Assembly (NCBI GenBank): GCA_900545625.1
Contig: UQZS01000042.1
Coordinates: 1-17,051, forward strand
Direction of reading: 5' to 3'
DNA: 17,051 bases
From: an uncultured Oscillospiraceae bacterium
Lineage (GTDB): Bacteria; Bacillota; Clostridia; Oscillospirales; Acutalibacteraceae
In this document: piece by piece, positions 1-6,042 of the stretch
Numbering within the stretch: position 1 is the stretch's first letter
Layout: every line of letters starts with the position of its first letter
Program-made: the position numbers and the translations under genes
The notes under the pieces: model-generated
Databases searched by the model: none
What the model saw: only the letters and a program-made list of their open reading frames with translations
What the model was told of the DNA's origin: nothing

Positions 1-55
1 ACCCCGGACCGACCGGTTATGAGCCGGTTGCTCTAACCAACTGAGCTAATGGCCC
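1..55 (-). tRNA. tRNA with CAU anticodon, 3' part cut by the window edge (tRNA-Met or lysidine-type tRNA-Ile2)
   Basis: On the minus strand the RNA begins with GGGCCAU at position 55. A D-arm (AGCUCAGUUGGUUAGAGC) follows. The anticodon stem ACCGG/CCGGU encloses the loop CUCAUAA, with anticodon CAU at 21-19. The variable region GGUC and the start of the T-arm reach position 1. The T-loop and 3' acceptor strand are outside the window. CAU can mean elongator methionine or the AUA-reading isoleucine tRNA made by TilS. Acceptor positions 4 and 5 are both C, as in E. coli and B. subtilis tRNA-Ile2 and unlike their elongator tRNA-Met, so Ile2 is a real possibility. Confidence 0.9.
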
Positions 56-74
56 AAAGCCAAACTGCCTATTT

Positions 75-103
75 ATTATATCGACAAACCCTGCCCCTGT
101 CAA
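75..103 (-). promoter_or_regulatory. Consensus sigma-70-type promoter of the CAU tRNA
   Basis: Read on the minus strand, a perfect -35 TTGACA (103-98) is followed by a 17-nt spacer and a perfect -10 TATAAT (80-75). Initiation about seven bases downstream would lie near position 68, leaving a leader of about 13 nt before the mature tRNA 5' end at 55. A consensus promoter this close to a tRNA is typical of strong stable-RNA transcription. Confidence 0.85.
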
Positions 104-152
104 GCAATTTTTACAGGAGTCGGAAAATATCTTTTATACGGCTTTTCCGCTC

Positions 153-190
153 GCCTTCGCCCAAATACGAGGTTCTATTTGAGCGAAGGC
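153..190 (-). other. Long hairpin downstream of the membrane-protein gene, possible weak terminator or mRNA 3' structure
   Basis: The arms 153-167 and 176-190 pair over 15 positions around an 8-nt loop. One position (161/182) is a G-U wobble in minus-strand RNA but a C/A mismatch in plus-strand RNA, so the structure favours transcripts of the minus-strand gene ending at 208. No T-run follows on the minus strand, so it is not a standard intrinsic terminator. It may be an mRNA-stabilising 3' end or a Rho-assisted stop. Confidence 0.4.
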
Positions 191-207
191 ATGCTGTTTC
201 CCCTGTT

Positions 208-891
208 TTAACCGTTCCCGTTCTGCGGTTTGTTTTTGCGTGCCGACAGACGCAGCAGCAGGCTGCCGAGATACACTGTGAAACAGATCGCAAAGATCCA
301 ATACGGCAAAACGTATATTACGCGATTCGCCGAATAGGTAATGACCTCCGAGGCAAAGTGCACCAGGCAATAGCTGACGGCACTGCCCAAAAGCAGGGCT
401 GCGGCGTGCAGGAGATTCGGTTGCTTCCGGGCGGAAGCGACCAGCAGAATACAAATACATCCCAAAATGACCGTTAAGCCCGTTTCGCCAAAGCCCGCGT
501 TTTCACACCACACGCTGTAGGAGATGCCGAAAAGCGCAGTCAAAGTACCTGTCCCAAGGAAATCCGCAAGCGAACCGCACACCGTCTTGGGACGGCGCGG
601 CGAGGCCTGCACGGTCGGCGCGGGCTCGACAAAATCCGAAAGCAAACAGCCGATCAGAAGCAAAACGCCGCAGACCGCATACAATACGGTCTGTAAATTC
701 TCTGCATTGGCAAACACACTGCATACGACGGCAGCCGCTGCGCCGATACACATCGTTTTTTTCAAAGCGCCGAAATCGGAAAGCCGCGAAAAATATACGC
801 CAGCAAAAATACCGCCTGCCCCCGCCGTAATGGCAAGCACTCTGGAAACGGTCATGATTACATGGCGGATGCGCGCTTTTACATCTTTCAT
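208..891 (-). CDS. Polytopic membrane protein of unknown function, 227 aa
   Basis: I do not recognise this protein. It has about seven hydrophobic segments, near residues 13-34, 45-62, 67-86, 110-129, 136-153, 159-179 and 190-214. A basic N-terminus (KDVKARIR) and a basic C-terminal tail (RLSARKNK) probably face the cytoplasm. A polar, proline-rich stretch at about 88-104 (EPAPTVQASPRRPK) looks like a loop between helices 3 and 4. Cysteines are scattered with no CxxC pair, and I see no catalytic motif. The start at 891 is supported by GAAGGG five bases upstream. A TATAAT-like -10 lies at 932-927 without a convincing -35. The gene appears monocistronic: it follows the terminator of the upstream minus-strand gene (1018-1052) and is itself followed by the 153-190 hairpin. 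It is real by length, hydropathy pattern and ribosome binding site; its role is unknown. Confidence 0.75.
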   Translation of the reverse strand: MKDVKARIRHVIMTVSRVLAITAGAGGIFAGVYFSRLSDFGALKKTMCIGAAAAVVCSVFANAENLQTVLYAVCGVLLLIGCLLSDFVEPAPTVQASPRRPKTVCGSLADFLGTGTLTALFGISYSVWCENAGFGETGLTVILGCICILLVASARKQPNLLHAAALLLGSAVSYCLVHFASEVITYSANRVIYVLPYWIFAICFTVYLGSLLLRLSARKNKPQNGNG

Positions 892-1017
892 AATTTGCCC
901 TTCTTTTGCGCTTGTATTTTATAAAAATTATACAGGACAAAGCTGAAAAAGAACTTCTATTTCCTGCCGTATAATTTAGAAATTCGACTGCAAAAAGCAA
1001 AGGAATCCCCGTGCAAA

Positions 1018-1052
1018 AAACACGGTTCAAAGCCTGTGCTTGAACCGTGTTT
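1018..1052 (-). terminator. Intrinsic terminator of the DUF5696-like gene
   Basis: Inverted arms 1018-1030 and 1040-1052 (AAACACGGTTCAA / TTGAACCGTGTTT) enclose a short loop. On the minus strand the stem runs into a tract of six T residues. It lies about 20 bp past the stop codon of the minus-strand gene ending at 1073. Confidence 0.85.
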
Positions 1053-1072
1053 CGATATCCTTGCTTATAAGC

Positions 1073-2986
1073 TTATTCCCGCACGGTGTACGTGTCCTTT
1101 TCAAAGTCCACCGTGATTGTCGTGCCATCCGCATAAGTCGTTCTCTGGCGGCGCGTGCTGCCGAGGAATTCGTGCCTGACCATTTCCTGGTTATAAAGCT
1201 TTTCCTGAAGTGCCGCAAGCGGCAAGACGCGTTTTATCTCAGCTTGCAGCGCCGCGTCGGAAAGTAGCTCCATATCGGCAGAACGGTTGTCGTTCCCGAT
1301 TTTCATATCCGTTTCTGCAAAGGGATGGAAATACGGCATGCCCGCGTTTAAAGCGCAGTGTAAAATGCCGTCCTCACCTTTCGGGATGCCCCAGTTGTGC
1401 CACCAGTTCCACGGGATCATCACGCAGTCATGGAACACAAGGCTTCCGAGCGGCACCGGGATGCCCACCGGCGCGCCGTCCTCCTGCGGGCGCAGCGTAT
1501 AAGGGCCGTGATGCACCAGTGCGATCTTGTCTAAAAGCTGCATGGCGGGTTCTTCGGAGGACAGGATCAACCCCTTGTCGCTGAGATAGTCAAAGCATTC
1601 ACCACGATACCGAATGCTCTCTTCCCGCGTTGCAGGGTGGTCGGGGTGGAAGCACTCGTCGCCGGGCACGACGGAGAACACATCCAAATATGCGCCCTGC
1701 ACGTCCACGCCGTGCGCTTCCAATTCGCTGTACGTCTTTTCGACGAACGCCGGCGCCTGGGCGGCGCACAGGAAGGTGTGCTCACCGCCGTCCCAAATGG
1801 AGCAATACGGGTGTGAGCCGTCTACATTGGTGACCGCTTTTTCCCGATCATACGCGGGCGAAGAATAATAGAAATCGCGGTACTGGTCGTGCAATGCAAA
1901 GATATAACCGAGGCGGCGGCAGATGTCGGCAAGCGTTTTTAATCCGTCCCAGCCGCCCGCCTGCGGACAGGGCGGGAGAATATAGGGGTGGTTGTTGTCA
2001 TACCCCTGCTCGCCCCAGCCGTCGGTGTGAATATAGAGCTTTTCAAGCCCCGCCGCCTTGATCTTTTGCATCTGTTCGGCGCGCGCTTCGAAGGTAGCGT
2101 ACAAAAATGTATTGGTGCCGTTTGGGTCGTAAAATTTGGATGCCGGCCGGATCTGCGAATAGATCTTATGGTGCAGCACCGGGCAGCCGAGCAGGCGGCG
2201 GATGTTCGGATTTTTTTCGATCTTCTCATCAATCGAAACAAACTGCCCGGTCTCTTTTAAATAAGCGCGGTAATCTTTTGCAAGCGTATTGTAGTCGCAT
2301 TCGCTATGGAACACAAAGCGTATTTTTCGCTTGTAAGACAGCTTGCCGAGCGAGGACGACCAATGCACGGAATTGACAAACGCGCCGTGTTTTCCGAACG
2401 AGGAGAACATACACGCGTCATAGGGCGTTTCGACAATGGCGCAGAAGCCGTGGCCGTCGCACACCCTGCCCCAAAACGGCATGTAGCAGTCGCCCGTGTT
2501 GATCTTGCGCAGGTAATGCGCGAAGCCAAAGGTGGAAAGGAAATTCTTTTTGTAGCCGTCCGGCAGCAAAAAGCCCTGCCGCATGGCGTCCACATGGTAT
2601 GAGATCTTGCCTTTCTCTTTGGAATTGAACGGTGCGGGGAAATAGACGGCCTGCACGTCAAAACCCGTTTCATTCTCTGCGCGAAGCGAAAATTCCACGG
2701 TGTCGTCGCCTGTGATCTCGGCGGTGCAGACAAGCGTAAAATCAAGCAGCTTGCCGAACGCAACAAAATGGCTGTACCGGCAGATAACGCGGTTTTCCGT
2801 GGTTTCCACCTGCTTTTTCAATGCGCTTTGCAGCGGGCGGAAGGTGCTAATATACCGCTTACCGACTTTTTGGCGCAGGATGATATATGGCCGCCGGCCG
2901 TCGCTCACCCACGAAAATCCGTTGTGCTTGATCTCGTAATCCCCCGTTACCGGGCTAAAGGTCAGCTTGATGTTTCCGTTTTTCAT
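1073..2986 (-). CDS. Glycoside-hydrolase-like protein of the DUF5696 type, 637 aa, cytoplasmic
   Basis: This protein resembles the DUF5696 group of Clostridia, which is thought to be related to glycoside hydrolases of the GH101/GH31-like kind. That assignment is from memory of the family and is tentative. A beta-rich N-terminal region (about 1-220) precedes a probable TIM barrel (about 240-560). Candidate catalytic acids are D435 in AYLDVFS and E478/E479 in SSEEPAM, followed by an aromatic WNWWHNW patch. There is no signal peptide, so it should act in the cytoplasm on an imported glycan. I chose the start at 2986 because AGGTGG lies six bases upstream; the frame is open to 3034, but that extension has no comparable site. 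It diverges from the GH101-like gene across 241 bp, which suggests shared control. The exact substrate cannot be read from the sequence. Confidence 0.75.
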   Translation of the reverse strand: MKNGNIKLTFSPVTGDYEIKHNGFSWVSDGRRPYIILRQKVGKRYISTFRPLQSALKKQVETTENRVICRYSHFVAFGKLLDFTLVCTAEITGDDTVEFSLRAENETGFDVQAVYFPAPFNSKEKGKISYHVDAMRQGFLLPDGYKKNFLSTFGFAHYLRKINTGDCYMPFWGRVCDGHGFCAIVETPYDACMFSSFGKHGAFVNSVHWSSSLGKLSYKRKIRFVFHSECDYNTLAKDYRAYLKETGQFVSIDEKIEKNPNIRRLLGCPVLHHKIYSQIRPASKFYDPNGTNTFLYATFEARAEQMQKIKAAGLEKLYIHTDGWGEQGYDNNHPYILPPCPQAGGWDGLKTLADICRRLGYIFALHDQYRDFYYSSPAYDREKAVTNVDGSHPYCSIWDGGEHTFLCAAQAPAFVEKTYSELEAHGVDVQGAYLDVFSVVPGDECFHPDHPATREESIRYRGECFDYLSDKGLILSSEEPAMQLLDKIALVHHGPYTLRPQEDGAPVGIPVPLGSLVFHDCVMIPWNWWHNWGIPKGEDGILHCALNAGMPYFHPFAETDMKIGNDNRSADMELLSDAALQAEIKRVLPLAALQEKLYNQEMVRHEFLGSTRRQRTTYADGTTITVDFEKDTYTVRE

Positions 2987-3227
2987 GTCAATCCACCTCG
3001 ATTGTAAAGCAAATCGGCGCGCTTCGGATGCCATATAATGTGCGACCGGTTTACGCCTTTATTATACAGAACGCGCACGGGTGCGGTCTTTCAAAAAACG
3101 CGCAAATCATTTAGAAAATCTGCCGTGCGAGTTTGGTCGTATTTCTGAACTTTTCGATGATATTTCGAATGGTAATCCCGCAAATTTTTTGGTACGCTGT
3201 TGGCAGCAACAGAAAAGGGGCGGTTTT

Positions 3228-4580
3228 ATGGAATCGCAATGGAAGTACAACTACGATTATACAAAGTGCATGGTCATGAAGTTGGGGATGGCGCACCCGG
3301 ATAAAACGAATTTGGACAAAAGCAAGGTCTTAATGACGTTTGAACAGGCGCTGGACTTCATCAAAAAAGTGGACGCTATCACGCAGGGCATTCCGAAAAT
3401 ATATTACTTAGTCGGCTGGCAGTACCTCGGGCATGACGATAAGTATCCCGATTTTTTTGAGGTAAATGAAGCGCTCAGGCGCGAACAGGACGCAACCGCC
3501 TATGACAGCTTTCGGTGGCTGTGCGAAGAAGCAAAGCAGTATCATTCCGTTGTCAGCGTACACATCAATTTCAATGATGCGTACGACAACGCGCCTTCGT
3601 TTGACGATTTTGTTCGGGCAGGTGCGCTGATCCGGAAGAAAAACGGGCAGCCGCGCGCCATCGAAAAATACAACGGGCGCGCTTGCTATAAGACCTGCTT
3701 GAAAGCCTATTGGGAATCGGGGCTGTTCAAGCGGCAGTTTGACCGCTTTGTTGAGACGTTTCCGTTTATTGCCGAAACGGGCACCATCCATGTAGACAAT
3801 TTTCAGTGCTACAAAAACCAAAGCCCAGCGGTCAGCATTCGGGAAATGCAGGACGCCAGACGCAAAATGGTCGCTTATGCGCATGACAAGGGACTGGACA
3901 TCACTTCGGAATTCACCTATAAGGAAACCGAAGACCTGCCGACCCGTCCGCTTTTCGGGCTTCCGCGCGAGCATCACCGCAGCGCGCCGATGGATACGGT
4001 CGGCTTCATCCCGATGACCTGGTGGTGCAATCGGCAGACAAAAAAAGAGCTGGTCGAGATCCCGCCGCAGGTATATTGCGGCGGCATGTTCCGCGAAAAG
4101 CGCTATGAAAAGATCCTGTACGGCAACATGCACGGGGAGGACATCCTCACGACGGCAAACGCGCATTGGGTCGAAGATTTTCTGCATCAGTTCGCCACGC
4201 TCCAAGTCCCCTACCATTTTCTATGCGCGCACAAGCGGCTGGCGATAGACGGTTTCGGGGGCAATTTGCACTGCACGCTTTCCGACGGGATCGAGTCGTT
4301 CGGCAATACCCAAACCATTACGCAAAACGGCGTTGTGCGTAAAGAAGGAGACACCCTGCTTCTGCCATTGGTGCAAAAAAAGGGGCAGTATATCGCGTAC
4401 AGCAAAAACGGGGGCAACCGCACCTGGCACATCCCCGAAGCGGTCGGCAGCGCGGCGCAGGTATACGCGATCACCGAAAACGGGAATGCCTTTATAAACA
4501 CGCTTCCGATCCGAAACGGCGATCTCACACTGCAAATTGAGCCGCGGCAGGCGCTGCTTGTGGTGACGGAAGAAGCGTAA
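3228..4580 (+). CDS. GH101-like (endo-alpha-N-acetylgalactosaminidase family) hydrolase domain protein, 450 aa
   Basis: The segment PKIYYLVGWQYLGHD (56-70) and the following VHINFNDAYD (111-120) match my memory of bacterial proteins annotated as GH101-like. The fold would be a TIM barrel with D190 (IHVDNF) as candidate nucleophile and E228 (ITSEF) as candidate acid/base. Their 38-residue spacing is close to that of the catalytic pair of pneumococcal GH101. A small beta domain (about 370-450) ends the protein. True secreted GH101 enzymes are multi-domain and usually well over 1000 aa; this one has no signal peptide, wall anchor or carbohydrate-binding modules, so it is probably intracellular. 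The start at 3228 follows AAGGGGCGG at a good distance; the frame is open upstream to 3081 without such a site. It diverges from the DUF5696-like gene and ends at a bidirectional terminator. Confidence 0.7.
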   Translation: MESQWKYNYDYTKCMVMKLGMAHPDKTNLDKSKVLMTFEQALDFIKKVDAITQGIPKIYYLVGWQYLGHDDKYPDFFEVNEALRREQDATAYDSFRWLCEEAKQYHSVVSVHINFNDAYDNAPSFDDFVRAGALIRKKNGQPRAIEKYNGRACYKTCLKAYWESGLFKRQFDRFVETFPFIAETGTIHVDNFQCYKNQSPAVSIREMQDARRKMVAYAHDKGLDITSEFTYKETEDLPTRPLFGLPREHHRSAPMDTVGFIPMTWWCNRQTKKELVEIPPQVYCGGMFREKRYEKILYGNMHGEDILTTANAHWVEDFLHQFATLQVPYHFLCAHKRLAIDGFGGNLHCTLSDGIESFGNTQTITQNGVVRKEGDTLLLPLVQKKGQYIAYSKNGGNRTWHIPEAVGSAAQVYAITENGNAFINTLPIRNGDLTLQIEPRQALLVVTEEA

Positions 4581-4599
4581 ACGTATAAGCGAGATTTTA

Positions 4600-4637
4600 A
4601 AAGACCCGATGCGGCTATACAACTGCATCGGGTCTTT
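4600..4637. terminator. Bidirectional terminator between convergent genes
   Basis: A perfect 13-bp stem (AAAGACCCGATGC at 4600-4612, GCATCGGGTCTTT at 4625-4637) encloses a 12-nt loop whose ends can also pair. T-rich sequence follows on both strands. It separates the plus-strand GH101-like gene (stop at 4580) from the minus-strand signalling operon ending at 4649. Confidence 0.92.
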
Positions 4638-4648
4638 CGGTTTTCGGT

Positions 4649-5362
4649 TCAACTTCCGTTGATAAAGTTGATAAGCGCCGCCGGCGTGCAGGCGGAAAGC
4701 GGCAGCGGTTCGGCGGGCTCAACCATGTTTTCCAGATAATGCGCGTCGGAATTGCGCACGATACGCTTGCCCTGCAAAAGCGGATGCCGTTCGAAATACT
4801 GCGGCAAAAATGCCTTGTGCGTAAATTCTACGGTTCGAAAATCCAGCTCTGCGTACCATTCGCCGAGCACCGACAAAACGCTGTAGGACGCACGGTCGAG
4901 GTGCGCAGGAAAGCACGCCCCGCCGAATGTGCGCACAAGCGCGGGCAGTGCGTCGATACCGATGGTGCTTGCCGTGGTCAGCAGCAGCGGTTCCGTGTCC
5001 AAGCGGTTATCCTGCGCATCCAGAACGAGCTGTTCGCCGAATATTTCGGGACGGTTGCGCACGGGCGGCAGCGTTGCGTGCACATGCTCGGAAAACGCCG
5101 CGGCAGCCGCAAGATCGGGCAGCAGGCAGACACAGTGGATCTCCTCGGCAGTACAAAGCTCCATACCCGGCACGACCGTGATCCCCTCGCGCGCACCCAC
5201 TTCCATGGCAGCTGCGCAGTTGCGGCAGGAGTTGTGGTCGGTCAGGGCGATCATATCGTATCCCAAAAGCTTTGCCATACGCACCAGATTGTTGGGCGTC
5301 ATATCCGTGTCGCCGCAGGGCGACAGACAGGAATGCAGATGCAGGTCGGCGTAAACGTTCAT
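4649..5362 (-). CDS. PHP-domain metal-dependent phosphoesterase, 237 aa
   Basis: PHP proteins hydrolyse phosphate esters with a cluster of two or three metal ions. The expected ligands are all visible: H8 and H10 in DLHLHS, D42-H43 in LTDHN, E68 in PGMEL, H154 in FPAHLD, and D206 with H208 in RNSDAHY. The length of about 240 aa suits a stand-alone PHP enzyme. The start overlaps the stop of the preceding DRTGG gene by ATGA, so the two are translationally coupled. As last gene of the operon it could hydrolyse a phosphorylated product or signal made or sensed by the upstream proteins. In many Clostridia a PHP gene sits with the same DRTGG, GHKL and hydrogenase-like genes, but its substrate there is not established as far as I know. 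Confidence 0.88.
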   Translation of the reverse strand: MNVYADLHLHSCLSPCGDTDMTPNNLVRMAKLLGYDMIALTDHNSCRNCAAAMEVGAREGITVVPGMELCTAEEIHCVCLLPDLAAAAAFSEHVHATLPPVRNRPEIFGEQLVLDAQDNRLDTEPLLLTTASTIGIDALPALVRTFGGACFPAHLDRASYSVLSVLGEWYAELDFRTVEFTHKAFLPQYFERHPLLQGKRIVRNSDAHYLENMVEPAEPLPLSACTPAALINFINGS

Positions 5363-5685
5363 AGCAGTTTCGAGAGCGCCGCAGAGAGCGTGTAGGCGTT
5401 CTGCCCGGACAACAGGATATTCACGTCCTGCTGCTGCGCTTTCTGCTTTGCCGCATCATCGAGCGGTGCGTTCTCGCAAAGCACGATGCACGCGCAATCC
5501 GCCAATACGCTCACCGCTACGGCGTTGATATTGCCCATCACGGTAAACCAGCAGTCGCCGCTTTGCGCGCGCGACATGACCCAGCTTAAAAGATCCCCGC
5601 AGTAGCCGCCCGTGATCTCGCGGTCAAGGTCAGCTTCCACCGCCGTCTGCAATCCGATTTTTTCCGCAAATTCCCGAACCGTCAT
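5359..5685 (-). CDS. DRTGG-domain protein, 108 aa (second of two in the operon)
   Basis: The protein is a single DRTGG-type domain, a small fold associated with HPr-kinase-like and phosphotransacetylase-like proteins and thought to be regulatory. The signature is DREITGG at 21-27, followed by YCGDLLSWVM (28-37). The segment SGDCWFTVMGNINAVAVSVLAD matches the pattern typical of these operon-linked proteins. It carries no catalytic domain of its own. The start at 5685 has AGGAGA close upstream; this Shine-Dalgarno overlaps the end region of the preceding TIGR04076 gene, and only 12 bases separate the two. It overlaps the PHP gene by four bases. Together with the other DRTGG gene at 7817-8167 it suggests a ligand-binding or protein-docking pair around the iron-sulfur sensor. 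Confidence 0.82.
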   Translation of the reverse strand: MTVREFAEKIGLQTAVEADLDREITGGYCGDLLSWVMSRAQSGDCWFTVMGNINAVAVSVLADCACIVLCENAPLDDAAKQKAQQQDVNILLSGQNAYTLSAALSKLL

Positions 5686-5697
5686 AGTCTCTCCTTT

Positions 5698-6042
5698 TCA
5701 GCGCACCGGCGTATAATCGAGCCTGGACGCCTCGTTTGTGGCTTCCAGCTTGAATATGACCGGGCGCAGGCCATCGTTGCAGCAACAGATCGCAACGCCC
5801 GGTTCGCGGATCCAGTCGCCGAAATAGAACGTCCCGCCCGCCGCGCCGTGCGCAAGCGCGAAAACATACTGATAGATCGCCTTCCACGCTTCGTCGCAGA
5901 AGCCGTCCGGTTTCGCGTAATCGGCGTAAAACACCTGTCCCTCTTTGAGCATCGGGCATTTGTCAAGCCCTTCAACGCCGTACTGCGCAGCGAGGTCGGC
6001 CTGTAAGGTGGTCTTTAAAACGGTGATTTTTACTTTAGTCAC
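5698..6042 (-). CDS. TIGR04076 family protein, 114 aa, GTG start
   Basis: The N-terminus KVKITVLKTT, the segments YGVEGLDKCPMLKEGQVFYA and GFCDEAWKAIYQYVFALAHG, and the end VAICCCNDGLRPVIFKLEA are characteristic of TIGR04076, a family with no assigned function that I know of. Five cysteines stand out: C29, C49 and the triplet C86-C88, which could bind a metal or iron-sulfur centre (inference). I placed the start at a GTG (6042-6040) because AAGGAGA lies five bases upstream and the family motif begins right after it; the longer ATG frame to 6189 would overlap the iron-sulfur gene much further. The GTG overlaps that gene's stop by eight bases (GTGACTAA), so translation is coupled. Confidence 0.85.
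   Translation of the reverse strand: MTKVKITVLKTTLQADLAAQYGVEGLDKCPMLKEGQVFYADYAKPDGFCDEAWKAIYQYVFALAHGAAGGTFYFGDWIREPGVAICCCNDGLRPVIFKLEATNEASRLDYTPVR

Noticed and set aside
2987..3034. Longer N-terminus for the DUF5696-like protein
   Set aside because: The ATG at 3034 lacks a ribosome binding site, while AGGTGG sits six bases before the ATG at 2986. The extra 16 residues do not look like a signal peptide.
3034..3066. TATAAT boxes in the divergent intergenic region (plus at 3034-3039, minus at 3066-3061)
   Set aside because: Both -10 boxes are perfect, but neither has a recognisable -35 at 16-18 bases. I cannot say which one is used, so they are not listed as promoters.
3408..4217. 269-codon open frame on the minus strand opposite the GH101-like gene
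   Set aside because: It is a shadow frame: the plus strand has a clear ribosome binding site and family motifs, and the minus frame has neither.
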